A stretch of DNA of 64,000 nucleotides from DASSUC01 sp035649895 (GTDB taxonomy: Bacteria; Actinomycetota; Actinomycetes; Mycobacteriales; Micromonosporaceae): NCBI GenBank assembly GCA_035649895.1, contig DASRIS010000119.1, positions 1-64,000 of the forward strand, in the 5' to 3' direction. Each line of letters starts with the position of its first letter. The first letter of the stretch is position 1. Both the position numbers and the translations under genes were made by a program. Shown here in pieces: positions 18,096-29,942 of this stretch. The notes under the pieces were generated by a model, which made no database searches, was not told the DNA's origin, and was given only the letters and a program-made list of their open reading frames with translations.

Positions 18096-19324
18096 GCCGA
18101 GTCCCCGGGGAACCGGCCGTAGACCACGACGGCGTTGTTGCCCCCGAAGGCGAGACCGTTGTTCTGCACCACCCGTGGCTGCGCCGCGATGGCCACGTTG
18201 GGTACGCAGTCCAGGCCGCACTCGGGGTCGGTGGCGACATGGTTGATCGTGGGCGGGATGAACCCTTCGCTGATGGCGAGGATGCACGCCACCGAGGCGA
18301 GCGCGCTGGCGGCGCCCATGCTATGACCGAGCATCGACTTGACCGACACGGTGCGCGGCGGCCTGGGCCCGAACACCCGCCGGATCGCCGCCGCCTCGGT
18401 GACGTCGTTGGCTCGGGTGCCGGTGCCGTGGGCGGAGATGAGGTCCACCTCGTCTGGCCGGACGCCCGCGTTGGCGAGGGCCAGCGACATGCACACCGCC
18501 ACGCTCTGCTCCTCCGGCGCGACCTGGTGGTGCGCGTCGCAGTTGAGCCCGTAGCCGAGGACCTCCGCATGGATGCGCGCGCCGCGGTCCCGAGCCGACT
18601 CGAGCGACTCCAGCAGCAGCAGGCCGGCCCCTTCGGCGGTGAGGATGCCCTTGCGGTCGCGGTCGAACGGCTGGCACCGCTCGGGCGCGATGGTGCCCAG
18701 CCGGTAGAACCCGGCGAACGTCTTACGGCACAGGGCGTCCGAGCCGCCACACAGGGCGTATGTGACGTCGCCGGAGCGGATCGCGTCGCAGCCGTAGCCG
18801 ATGGCGTAGTTGCCGGCGGCACAGGCCGTCGGCAGGGTCACCGCCTCCACCCTGCGCAGCCCGAGCTCGTGGGCGACCGACGACGACAACCGTCCAGCGT
18901 GGACTCTTGCGGCGAGGTCCGGGGCGAGAGCGGCGAAGCCGTGCCGCACCTCGGACTCGACCAGATGGTCAAGGTCGCGGGACTCGCCGTCGGTCGTGCC
19001 GACGCAGACCAGGACCGGTCGGGCCCGCAGCTCGGCCTCGGTCAGTTCGGCGTCCTGCACCGCCATCCGGGCCGCGGCGACGGAGAACTGGGCGGCCCGG
19101 CCGATGGTGGACGGGTCGAGCTCACGGACCCAGTCCGCCGGCACGAAGCCGACCACCTCGCAGCCCATCGCGTGGTCGAACCCGGTGGTGTCGAACGCCG
19201 TGATGGGCCGTACGGCGCTGCGTCCGGCGCGCAGGCCGGCGCAGAACTCGGCGACCCCGGTCCCGATACCGGACACCGCGCCGAGCCCGGTGACCACGAC
19301 CCGGCGGTCGGGCCGCGCAGCCAC
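18092..19324 (-). CDS. beta-ketoacyl synthase (FabF/KS-alpha type, active)
   Basis: 410 aa. The start is put at GTG 19324 because GGAGGTGA lies 5 bases upstream; a GTG three codons earlier falls inside that ribosome site. The catalytic set is complete: TLPTACAAGNYAIGY (~residue 168, Cys), SAHGTGTRANDVTEA and VKSMLGHSMGAASAL. It is closest in pattern to FabF and to KS-alpha subunits of type II PKSs. It follows an ACP and precedes another KS. It could pair with the distant Cys-less KS at the end of the run, or act as a homodimeric priming or elongation KS. No acyltransferase gene is near, so malonyl loading probably relies on the housekeeping FabD. Confidence 0.87.
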   Translation of the reverse strand: MAARPDRRVVVTGLGAVSGIGTGVAEFCAGLRAGRSAVRPITAFDTTGFDHAMGCEVVGFVPADWVRELDPSTIGRAAQFSVAAARMAVQDAELTEAELRARPVLVCVGTTDGESRDLDHLVESEVRHGFAALAPDLAARVHAGRLSSSVAHELGLRRVEAVTLPTACAAGNYAIGYGCDAIRSGDVTYALCGGSDALCRKTFAGFYRLGTIAPERCQPFDRDRKGILTAEGAGLLLLESLESARDRGARIHAEVLGYGLNCDAHHQVAPEEQSVAVCMSLALANAGVRPDEVDLISAHGTGTRANDVTEAAAIRRVFGPRPPRTVSVKSMLGHSMGAASALASVACILAISEGFIPPTINHVATDPECGLDCVPNVAIAAQPRVVQNNGLAFGGNNAVVVYGRFPGDSA

Positions 19325-19351
19325 CTCGGTCACCTCCGCACCGGTCGGCGG

Positions 19352-19603
19352 CTACGCGCTGGCCGCGTCGGCGACAACGTCGTACACGCCCTGCAGGTGG
19401 ACCATCCGGGCCAGCTCGGCCTGGTCGATGACGATGTCGAGGCGCCGCTCCAGCGCGGCCAGGATCTCGATGGCCCGCAGCGAGTCGGTGCCGTACGTCT
19501 CCTTGAAGGGGGCGGTGTCCGTCAGCTCGTCCACCTCGATCTCGAGGATGTCGGCGACGATGGCTCGGATCTCCTCGCGGCGCTCCTCGACCAGTGTCCC
19601 CAT
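19352..19603 (-). CDS. acyl carrier protein
   Basis: 83 aa from ATG 19603 with GGAGGG upstream; the longer open frame overlaps the P450 and is not used. The phosphopantetheine site is YGTDSLRAIEIL, serine at about residue 42, within an otherwise normal type II ACP helix pattern (EIRAIVADILEIEVDEL). It is the second ACP of the run and lies between the P450 and the KS genes. It could carry a dedicated starter or the full chain for hand-off to the type I module; neither is shown. Confidence 0.87.
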   Translation of the reverse strand: MGTLVEERREEIRAIVADILEIEVDELTDTAPFKETYGTDSLRAIEILAALERRLDIVIDQAELARMVHLQGVYDVVADAASA

Positions 19604-19637
19604 GTCAGCTGTCCCTCCCTGTCGTCGTGGACGGGTG

Positions 19638-20777
19638 TCACGCGACCCTGATCGGCAGCTCGCGCAGGCCGCGCATGACCGCGCTTTCGCGCCATTCGAG
19701 CCGGTCCACCGGCACGGCGAGCTCGATGCGCCGGAAGCGGTCGAGCAGTCCGGAGAACGCGATCTCGGCCTCGCACCGGGCCAGCGCGGCGCCGAGACAG
19801 AAGTGGATCCCGTGGCCGAAGGAGAGGTGACCGCCGCCGTCACCACCGCCGTCGCGGCGAAGGTCCAGCCGGTCCGGCTGCGGGAACTGGGCCGGGTCGT
19901 GGTTGGCGGCGTCCACGCTCACCACCACGAACTCGTCCTCGGGGATCGTGACGCCGCCGACGTCGACCGGGCCCGCGGTGAACCGCAGCGTCGCCTGGTT
20001 GACCGGGCTGTCGTAGCGCAGCAGCTCCTCCACCGCGCCGCGCAGGAGGCTCCGGTCCGCCCGCAGCGCGGCCATCTGGTCTGGGTTGGTGAGCAGGGCC
20101 AGCAGGCCGTTGCCGAGGAGGTTCACCGTGGTCTCGTGCCCGGCCGCCAACAGCAGCACGGCCATCGCCGCCACCTCGTCCTCGGTCAGGCTGTCCTGGC
20201 CGTCCCGCCGGGTCACCAGACCCGTTATCAGGTCGTCACCGGGGTGCTTGCGCTTGGCCCGGACCAGGTCGCGCAGGTACGCGCTGGTCGCGGCCGCCGC
20301 CTGGCGCATCTCGGCGGTGGCCCGGGCCGACACGAACAGGTTGGTCCAGGACCGGAACGTCATCCGGTCCTCCGCAGGTACGCCCAGCAGCTCGCAGATG
20401 ACCGTGACCGGCAGGGGGACGGCGAACGCCTCGATGAAGTCGACCCACGGGCGCCCCGGGAACCCGTCCATCAGCGCATGGCTGATCTCGGTGATCCGGG
20501 GCCGCAGCGCTGTCACCCGCCGCACCGAGAACTCGCGGCTGACCAGCCGGCGCAGCCGCTCGTGCTCGGGTGGGTCGGTGTTGAGCATGTGGTGGGACAG
20601 GCCGTCCTGGAACAGGCCCGCGACGGCGCTGATCCGGCGGTGGTGCAGCAGTGCCGCGAGCTGGCGCGAGTCCTTGCGGAGGCGGTGGTCGGACAGGGCC
20701 GCCCGGGCCTCGGCGTACCCGGAGACGAGCCAGACCCGCAGGCCGGGCGCGACCGTCACCGCGCGGACAGCCGGCAC
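19638..20777 (-). CDS. cytochrome P450
   Basis: 379 aa, GTG start one base after the CCR stop. I-helix LLLAAGHETTVNLL, ExxR-type region LLRYDSPVNQATLRF and heme loop FGHGIHFCLGAALARCEAEIAF are all present, so it should be active. It resembles soluble bacterial P450s (CYP107-like), which take electrons from ferredoxin; no ferredoxin is encoded beside it. The N-terminus is ~20 residues shorter than usual for the group but begins at a recognisable strand. Oxidation of the polyketide product or a carrier-bound intermediate is inferred from its position between the CCR and the type II-like cassette. Confidence 0.88.
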   Translation of the reverse strand: MPAVRAVTVAPGLRVWLVSGYAEARAALSDHRLRKDSRQLAALLHHRRISAVAGLFQDGLSHHMLNTDPPEHERLRRLVSREFSVRRVTALRPRITEISHALMDGFPGRPWVDFIEAFAVPLPVTVICELLGVPAEDRMTFRSWTNLFVSARATAEMRQAAAATSAYLRDLVRAKRKHPGDDLITGLVTRRDGQDSLTEDEVAAMAVLLLAAGHETTVNLLGNGLLALLTNPDQMAALRADRSLLRGAVEELLRYDSPVNQATLRFTAGPVDVGGVTIPEDEFVVVSVDAANHDPAQFPQPDRLDLRRDGGGDGGGHLSFGHGIHFCLGAALARCEAEIAFSGLLDRFRRIELAVPVDRLEWRESAVMRGLRELPIRVA

Positions 20778-20778
20778 G

Positions 20779-22026
20779 TCAGACGTCCCACGCGGTCAGT
20801 CCCGGGGCCGGCGCGTTCACCAGCACCGCCATGTTGCCGGGCGGGTGGATGTTGTCGTGCATCAGCTGGTGCAGCGGCCCGATCTCCTCGAACGTCCCGC
20901 AGGTGGACAGGCAGGGGTTGAGCAGCCCGGCGCTCACGAGGTTCACGACCTCCCGGCACTCCCGGGCGTTGGCCCCGTGCGAACCCTGGAGCCGCTTGGA
21001 CCGCATCCACAGGTGCCGCAGGTCGACGTCGCCGTTGTACCCGGAGGTCCCCCCGCAGATCACCACCATGCCGCCGTTCGCGCACACGTACATCGACGTG
21101 GGTAGCGTGTCCTGGCCGCTGTGCTCCAGCACGACCTTTGGCCCGCGGCGGTCACCGACGATCTCCCAGATGCGCTTACCGAACTGCCGCGCCCCGTGCA
21201 GGAACCGGCCGATCGCCTCCGGCTGGTCCGTGTCGGGCAGCCGTCCCCAGTGGTCGAACTGGCGGCGGTTGATGGTCCCGGCCGCCCCGAGGTCGAGGCA
21301 GAACCGGGCCCGCTCATCGGAGGACACGACGGCGACCGGGATCCCGCCGGCTGCCCGGACCATCTGGATGGCCATGCAACCGAGCCCGCCGGCCCCACCC
21401 CAGATCAGCACGGGGTCGCCAGGCCGGACCGGGTTTCCGGCCCAGCCGAAAAGCTGCCGGTACGCGGTCGGGCCGGACAGCATGAAGCAGGCGGCCTGCT
21501 CCCAGGTCAGCCGGGCGGGTTTCGGGTGGCACTGGCCCTCGTTGACGAGGCAGAACTGGGCGAACGAGCCATAGTTCGTCTCGTACCCCCACGCCGCGAC
21601 CGTGTCCGAGTACGCCACGTCGGTGCTGAGCCGCACGTCCTCAGCGGTCTCGTCCCACTGCCCGCCGGCCAGCACGACGTGGTCGCCGACCGAGACGGCC
21701 CGCACGCCCTCACCCACCGCCCAGACGATGCCCGAGCCCTCGCTGCCCCCGATGTGGAAGCTCTCCGGGGCGCCGAGCTTCTGCCGCATCGCGATCACGT
21801 CCACCGGCTTGGCGAGCGCGGCCCACACGTTGTTGTAGTTGATGCCCGCGGCCATGACGTAGACGAGAACCTGCCCGCGGCGCGGCCGGGGCACGTCGAC
21901 CGCCTCGGTGCGGAAGGCCTGCTCCGGGGGGCCGAAACGGTCCCGCGTGATGACCGAGGCGTACATCCGTTGGGGGACCTCGCCGAGTGGGGGACTCTCG
22001 CCGAGCTGGTACAACGACGACTTCAC
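20779..22026 (-). CDS. ccr: crotonyl-CoA carboxylase/reductase
   Basis: 415 aa. The start is put at GTG 22026 because GGAGGAG lies ~10 bases upstream; the frame is open to a TTG at 22062 that overlaps the PKS stop. It is a medium-chain dehydrogenase/reductase of the CCR branch: RMYASVITRDRFGPPEQAF, GSEGSGIVWAVG, the cofactor loop GGAGGLGCMAIQMV and LEHSGQDTLPTSMYVC. CCRs use NADPH and CO2 to turn 2-enoyl-CoAs into alkylmalonyl-CoA extenders, ethylmalonyl-CoA from crotonyl-CoA being the usual case. It is encoded between the type I PKS and the P450 and most likely feeds the AT domain of that PKS, whose motif is not that of a methylmalonyl enzyme. Confidence 0.9.
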   Translation of the reverse strand: MKSSLYQLGESPPLGEVPQRMYASVITRDRFGPPEQAFRTEAVDVPRPRRGQVLVYVMAAGINYNNVWAALAKPVDVIAMRQKLGAPESFHIGGSEGSGIVWAVGEGVRAVSVGDHVVLAGGQWDETAEDVRLSTDVAYSDTVAAWGYETNYGSFAQFCLVNEGQCHPKPARLTWEQAACFMLSGPTAYRQLFGWAGNPVRPGDPVLIWGGAGGLGCMAIQMVRAAGGIPVAVVSSDERARFCLDLGAAGTINRRQFDHWGRLPDTDQPEAIGRFLHGARQFGKRIWEIVGDRRGPKVVLEHSGQDTLPTSMYVCANGGMVVICGGTSGYNGDVDLRHLWMRSKRLQGSHGANARECREVVNLVSAGLLNPCLSTCGTFEEIGPLHQLMHDNIHPPGNMAVLVNAPAPGLTAWDV

Positions 22027-22054
22027 TGGGGTTGCTCCTCCCCTTAAGCCCGCG

Positions 22055-25000
22055 TCATCCAAGGTGGAGGTTCGCGGCTAGCCACGAACGGACCGCTTGC
22101 GCGGTCGTGTCGGCATGGTCCTGCATGAGGGTGTAGTGGTCACCCGGGGTGACGACCATGTCGGTGCGCTGCTCCGGTGGCTCGGCCACGAGCTCCGGGT
22201 CATGGCGCTCCCTGGCCCGCACCAGCAGCACCGGCGTCGTAACCGGCGGGACCGGCCACGACTCGAACATCGGCCGGTAGTGGCCCATCGCGGTCAGCTC
22301 CTCGGCCGCCACGCTGACGAGCTCGAGGGCGCGCAGGTGCCCCCGCATCACCGAGGCGGAGACCCGTGGGTCGTCGCGGGTGTCCAGGCTGAAGCTGTCC
22401 AGCATGACCAGGGCTTGCGCCGGGGTGCCCTGGCGTTCCAGCCGCGCCGCCACCCCGTACCCGACCCAGCCGCCGGAGGAGTAGCCGACGAGGACGAACG
22501 GCCGCCCGGCGGCGCAGTGCAGCGCCGTCGTCGCGTGCACCTCGAAGAGCGCGTCGAGGGAGGCGGCGACCAGCTCTCCCGGCGCGTAGCCGGGGTGGCT
22601 CAGGGCCCACACGTCGTGGTGCCTGCGGAAGCCGGCGGCGAACCTGGCGTACTGGTGCAGGCCGGCCGGCGGCACGTACGGCGCGAAACAGACCAGCGGT
22701 ACGCCAGGGCCCTCCGCCAGCCTGGCCGACGCGGGCGGAGCTGGTAGGTCTCCGGCGCGCTCGAACGCGGCGCGCAGGCGGCCGGCCCGGGCCAGCATCC
22801 CCATCGCGTCGTCAACCGCGCCGGTCCGGCAGGCGCGCTCGTACAGCTGGACGAAGGTGTCGGTGGGGGCCACCGGGGGCGGGTCGTCGCCGAAGAGCCG
22901 GCCGGCCAGGTAGTCGGCGAGCTCGCCGACCGTGGGGTGGTCGAAGACCACCGTGGCCGGCAGCCGCTTTCCGGTCGCGGTGCCGATGCTGTTGCGCAGC
23001 TGGACCGCGGTGATCGAGTCCAGGCCCAGGTCGAGGAAGCCGGTGCCGGGCTCGATCCGGTCGCGGCCCTCCGGGCCGAGGGCCGACCGGACATGCGACC
23101 GCACCAGGTCGAGCATCGCCTCCCGGCGCCGTTCCCGCGGTACGCGCAGCCATGTGTCCCGGACCGCGGCCTCCGGCTCCACGCTGTCCACAGTGGGCGA
23201 TCTCAGCCTCTCCTCCGCCCGACGCGCCTGCGGGATCTCGTCGAGCAGCGGCCGGCGGCGGGCGAACGCGTACCCCGCCAGGAACCGGTCCCAGTCAACA
23301 TCGACCACGGTGACCGTGGTCTCGTCGTGGTCCAGGACCTGTTGCAGGGCGGCGAGCTGCCGGTCCGGGTCCAGCGCCCGCAGGCCCCACCGGTCGGCGG
23401 TCTCCTGCGCCGCCTCCTCCTTCGTCATCCCGAGCTGCGTCCAGGCGCCGTCACCGAGCCCGCGGCGCCGCATCGTCTCCGCCGAGGCGTCCTCGACCGC
23501 CATGCCGCCACCGGTCCAGCCCGTCCAGGCGACGGAGGTCGCGGTCAGGCCCTGGTCGCGGCGGTGGCGGGCCAGCGCGTCGAGGTAGGCGTTGGCCGCG
23601 CCGTAGTGGCCCTGCCGCCCCACGCCCCAGGTGGCCGACACCGCGGAGAACAGGATGAAGGCGTCCAGGTCGAGATCGCGGGTCAGCTCATGCAGGTGCC
23701 GGGCGCCGGCCACCTTCGCGTCCATCACCTCGGCGAGGTCGGCAGGTGTCGTGTCGTCGAGCGCCTGCAGGCGCCCGACCCCAGCGGTGTGCACCACTGT
23801 CGCGAGTGGATACTCGGGCGGCAGCGCGTCGAGGACGGCGGCGACCGCGGCCGGGTCACGGACATCGCACTCGGCCACCGTCACGCGCGCGCCGAGCCGC
23901 TCCAGCTCGGCGACCCGCTGCGCCGTCCCGGGCGCCGCCTGGCCCCGCCGGCTCGCCAGGACGAGGTGGCCGGCGCCGTGCCGGGCGAGCCACCGGGCGA
24001 CGTGGCCGGCCAGCACCCCACTGCCCCCGGTGATGAGGGCGGTGCCGTCCGGCCGCGGCCGCCACCGCCGGCCGGGGGCCCCGCCGAGCGGAGCCGGCAC
24101 GAGCCGGCGTACGAGGACACCGGACCGGCGGACGGCGAGCTGGTCCTCGTCACCGGCCGACGCCACCACCGCCGCCAGCCGCCGCAGGATGGTGGCGTCG
24201 AGCTGGTCCGGCAGGTCGACCAGCCCGCCCCACCGGCGAGGGACCTCCAGCGCGCACACCCGGCCCAGGCCGTGCACGACCGCCTGGCCCGGGTTCGCCA
24301 GGACCTCGTCGTCATCCGTCGCCACCGCGGCCCGGGTCAGCAGCCACAATGGAGCGTCGACTCCCGCGTCGCCGAGCGCCTGGACCAGCGCGAGCGTGCT
24401 GGCGGCGACGGCGTCCTCCGGGACGGTCCCGCTGGCGAGGAGCGACACCACCGCCGCGTGGTCCCGACCGGTTCCCGCCACGGCGGCCGCGAGGTCGGCC
24501 CGGCCGGCACCGGTCGGCACGGGGAGCAGCGCCACCTTCCCCCCGTGCGCCGCCAGGCCGGCGGCCACCTCCCCGGCCCACCCGCCGCCGCCGTCCGCCG
24601 TTACGACGAGAAGCGTCGATGCGGTGGCCGTGGCGACGGGGGCCGGCGGCTCGGCGGCCTGGCGCCACACGACGCGGTACCGCAACCGGTCAAGCTCCTC
24701 GACCGGCGACCGCCGGGGCGGGTCCGGCCAGTACCGCTGGCGCTGGAACGGGTACGTCGGCAGGTCGGCCACCAGGCGCGACGGGCCGCCGACCGCGGTC
24801 GGCCAGTCCACCGGCACCCCGTGGACGTGCATCGCCGCCGCCGCCGTGAGCAGCCGTTCCAGGCCGCCCTCGTCCCGACGGAGGGTGGCGCCCACCACGG
24901 CGGACCGGCCGGCGCTGTCGACGATCTCCTCGACCGCCGGGACCAGCAGCGGGTGGGCGCTGACCTCCAGGAACACGCGGTACCCCTGAGCCAGCAGGCC

Positions 25001-27397
25001 GCGGACGGCCGGGTCGAACTGGACCGTCTGGCGGGCGTTGCGGTACCAGTACTCCGCGGTGAGGTCTGCGGTGTCCAGGACGGTGCCGGTCACGGTGGAA
25101 CAGAACGCCGTCGGCGAGGTCCGCGGCGAGACCTCGCCCAGGGCCCGCAGCATCCCTTCCCGCAACGGCTCAAGCTGGGCCGAGTGGCCGGCGCCGTCGG
25201 CGCCCCGGACGCGGCGTACGCGCAGGCCGGCCGCTGCCAGCTCGGCCTCCAGCTCGCCGACCGCGTCGGGCTCTCCGGACACCACCACCGCGTTGGGTCC
25301 GTTCACCACCGCGACCGACACCGCGCCGCGCTGGCTGAACGCCTTCATCCGCCGGGTGACCTCGTCCTCGGAGGCCGCGACGGCCAGCATCCGGCCGCGG
25401 CCGAGCAACGGGGCCATCACCATGTTGCGCTGCACCAGGATCCGGACCGCCTGGTCGAGGGGGAGCGCCCCGGCCACGTGCGCGGCGGCCACCTCCCCCT
25501 GCGAGTGGCCGACGACCGCCCCGGGCCGTACCCCGATGCTCTGCCACCACCGCGCCAGCGAGACCATCATCGCGAACGACACCAGGCCGGTGACGTCGGG
25601 CTGGTCCACCGCTGGTGCGCCCGGTGCGCACCGCAGTACGTCCATAAGGGACCAGTCCACCCAGGCGGCCAGCGCCGACGCGCACTCCTCGATGCTCTCC
25701 GCGAACGCCGGGCTGTCCGTGAGCAATGCCCCGCCCATGCCGTGCCAGTGGGCGCCCTGGCCGGGAAAGACGAACACCGGCGGCTTCAGCATCGGCCTGA
25801 CCGCGCCCGTGACCACACCTGGCGCCGGCTCACCGCGGGCCAGCGCGTCAAGCCGCGGCAGGGCGTCGGCGTGGCCCGACGCCAGCACGACGCCGCGATG
25901 TCGCAGGCTCGCCCGTGCCGCGATGAGCGTCCATGCCACGTCCGCGAGGTCGGTATCAGGACGGGAGGTGACGTCGCGCAGCCGCGCAGCCTGTGCCCGC
26001 AGCGCCGGCCCGCTCGCCGCCGACAGCAGGAGCGGCACGACCCGGTCCCGCCGGTTCCTTGCCGGACCGCCGTTCCCGGCCGGCGGCGGCTCCTCGATGA
26101 TGACGTGCGCGTTGGTCCCGGACACGCTGAAGGCGGAGATCCCGGCCCGCCGGGGCCGGCCGCTGCCCCCGGGCCACGTCCTGGGCTCGGTCAGCACCGC
26201 GACCGTCCCCGGCGACCAGTCCACCCGGGACGACGGTGTACCGACATGCAGCGTCGGGGGCAGGACGGCGTGCTCCAGCGCCAGCACCATCTTCATCACG
26301 CCGGCCACGCCCGCCGCGGCCTGGGTGTGGCCGATGTTGGACTTGATCGACCCCAGCCACAGTGGGCGGTCCGGCGAGCGCTCCCGGCCGTACGTGTCGA
26401 GCAGCGCACGGATCTCGATCGGGTCGCCCAGCGGGGTTGCGGTGCCGTGGCCCTCCACGACGTCCACGTCTCCCGCCCGGGTGCCGGCGTTGGCCAGTGC
26501 CTGCCGGATCACCCGGCGCTGTGCCGCCTCGTTGGGTGCTGCCATGCCGTTGGACGCGCCGTCCTGGTTCACCGCCGACCCCCGGACCACGGCCAGCACG
26601 CGACGGCCCGTGCCCTGCACACCGGACAGCCGTTCCAGCAGGAGCACCCCGACGCCCTCGCCCCAGCTGGTGCCGTTCGCGTCATCGGCGTAGGCCCGGC
26701 ACCGCCCGTCCGGCGAGTGCACCCGGCTCCGCGCGAACTCGACGAACGTCAACGGCGAGGTCAGCAGGCCGACGCCGGCCACCAGAGCCCGGTCGCACTC
26801 GTCCATCCGCATGGACTGGAGGGCGAGGTGCAACGCGACCAGCGATGAGGAGCAGGCCGTGTCAACGGTCAGCGCTGGTCCCTCAAGCCCGAAGAAGTAG
26901 GCCAGCCGGCCGGACAGGACGCTCATCGCGTTACCGGTGATCCGGTACCCCTCGCTCAGGGCCGGCACCTGCGCCACCTGGGACAGGTAGTCCTGCCAGT
27001 TGGCGCCGACGAACACCCCGGTCCGGCTGCCGCGCAGGGAGGTCGGGTCGGTGCCCCCTCGCTCCAGCGCATCCCAGGCGACCTCCAGCAGGATCCGCTG
27101 CTGCGGGTCCATGGCCAGGGCCTCCTGGGGCGAGATCCCGAAGAACTCCGCGTCGAACCCGGCGAGGTCGGCGAGGAAGGCACCGTGCCGCACGTACGAC
27201 GTACCAGCATGGTCTGGGTCGGGGTGGTAGATGGCTGCCAGGTCCCAGCCACGGTCGGTGGGGAACCCGGTCACCGCGTCCTGACCGTCATGGACCAGCC
27301 GCCAGAGATCCTGCGGTGTCGACGCGCCACCCGGAAAACGGCACGCCATCGCGGTGATCACGACCGGGTCGCCACTCAATCGAGCCTCCCACCGCAT
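22055..27397 (-). CDS. type I polyketide synthase, one module KS-AT-KR-ACP-TE
   Basis: 1780 aa from ATG 27397, with GGAG 7 bases upstream; the frame stays open ~400 bases further, but that part is compositional and precedes the KS. Domains: KS 10-435 (DTACSSSL near 180), AT ~545-850 (GHSQGE near 630), KR ~1120-1300 (GGSGVLAG near 1125, active Tyr in YGAANAY near 1262, LDD motif of B-type KRs), ACP near 1458 (LGLDSI), TE ~1520-1780 (GYSSGG near 1638). No DH or ER is seen. The AT specificity motif is GAGH, not YASH (methylmalonyl) or HAFH (malonyl); together with the adjacent CCR this suggests an ethylmalonyl or larger alkylmalonyl extender. The KS begins at the N-terminus without a loading domain, so the starter must come from elsewhere, plausibly from the type II-like cassette of the same run. 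TE releases an acid, lactone or amide. Confidence 0.92.
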   Translation of the reverse strand: MRWEARLSGDPVVITAMACRFPGGASTPQDLWRLVHDGQDAVTGFPTDRGWDLAAIYHPDPDHAGTSYVRHGAFLADLAGFDAEFFGISPQEALAMDPQQRILLEVAWDALERGGTDPTSLRGSRTGVFVGANWQDYLSQVAQVPALSEGYRITGNAMSVLSGRLAYFFGLEGPALTVDTACSSSLVALHLALQSMRMDECDRALVAGVGLLTSPLTFVEFARSRVHSPDGRCRAYADDANGTSWGEGVGVLLLERLSGVQGTGRRVLAVVRGSAVNQDGASNGMAAPNEAAQRRVIRQALANAGTRAGDVDVVEGHGTATPLGDPIEIRALLDTYGRERSPDRPLWLGSIKSNIGHTQAAAGVAGVMKMVLALEHAVLPPTLHVGTPSSRVDWSPGTVAVLTEPRTWPGGSGRPRRAGISAFSVSGTNAHVIIEEPPPAGNGGPARNRRDRVVPLLLSAASGPALRAQAARLRDVTSRPDTDLADVAWTLIAARASLRHRGVVLASGHADALPRLDALARGEPAPGVVTGAVRPMLKPPVFVFPGQGAHWHGMGGALLTDSPAFAESIEECASALAAWVDWSLMDVLRCAPGAPAVDQPDVTGLVSFAMMVSLARWWQSIGVRPGAVVGHSQGEVAAAHVAGALPLDQAVRILVQRNMVMAPLLGRGRMLAVAASEDEVTRRMKAFSQRGAVSVAVVNGPNAVVVSGEPDAVGELEAELAAAGLRVRRVRGADGAGHSAQLEPLREGMLRALGEVSPRTSPTAFCSTVTGTVLDTADLTAEYWYRNARQTVQFDPAVRGLLAQGYRVFLEVSAHPLLVPAVEEIVDSAGRSAVVGATLRRDEGGLERLLTAAAAMHVHGVPVDWPTAVGGPSRLVADLPTYPFQRQRYWPDPPRRSPVEELDRLRYRVVWRQAAEPPAPVATATASTLLVVTADGGGGWAGEVAAGLAAHGGKVALLPVPTGAGRADLAAAVAGTGRDHAAVVSLLASGTVPEDAVAASTLALVQALGDAGVDAPLWLLTRAAVATDDDEVLANPGQAVVHGLGRVCALEVPRRWGGLVDLPDQLDATILRRLAAVVASAGDEDQLAVRRSGVLVRRLVPAPLGGAPGRRWRPRPDGTALITGGSGVLAGHVARWLARHGAGHLVLASRRGQAAPGTAQRVAELERLGARVTVAECDVRDPAAVAAVLDALPPEYPLATVVHTAGVGRLQALDDTTPADLAEVMDAKVAGARHLHELTRDLDLDAFILFSAVSATWGVGRQGHYGAANAYLDALARHRRDQGLTATSVAWTGWTGGGMAVEDASAETMRRRGLGDGAWTQLGMTKEEAAQETADRWGLRALDPDRQLAALQQVLDHDETTVTVVDVDWDRFLAGYAFARRRPLLDEIPQARRAEERLRSPTVDSVEPEAAVRDTWLRVPRERRREAMLDLVRSHVRSALGPEGRDRIEPGTGFLDLGLDSITAVQLRNSIGTATGKRLPATVVFDHPTVGELADYLAGRLFGDDPPPVAPTDTFVQLYERACRTGAVDDAMGMLARAGRLRAAFERAGDLPAPPASARLAEGPGVPLVCFAPYVPPAGLHQYARFAAGFRRHHDVWALSHPGYAPGELVAASLDALFEVHATTALHCAAGRPFVLVGYSSGGWVGYGVAARLERQGTPAQALVMLDSFSLDTRDDPRVSASVMRGHLRALELVSVAAEELTAMGHYRPMFESWPVPPVTTPVLLVRARERHDPELVAEPPEQRTDMVVTPGDHYTLMQDHADTTAQAVRSWLAANLHLG

Positions 27398-27475
27398 CGA
27401 GGATCTCCGTTGTCCAGCCAAGCTACGAGCCGCGAGATCGGCGAGCAAGACGCGTGGCCACAACCAGCCAGCGCG

Positions 27476-27499
27476 GTGCGGGCGCCGCAGGGCCCGCAC
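27476..27499 (-). terminator. hairpin between the UvrA-like gene and the PKS
   Basis: An 8-bp perfect inverted repeat, GTGCGGGC / GCCCGCAC, with an 8-base loop lies ~50 bases past the UvrA-like stop on the minus strand. It may separate that gene from the PKS operon. Confidence 0.45.
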
Positions 27500-27548
27500 G
27501 CCCGGACTGGCGCGGGGACGCGCGCTGGTCGTGCTGTGACGGCCTCGG

Positions 27549-29942
<2,394 letters not shown>

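Noticed and set aside
22937..26848. 1303-codon plus-strand frame within the PKS
   Set aside because: It is the antisense of a well-supported PKS and has no recognisable domain.
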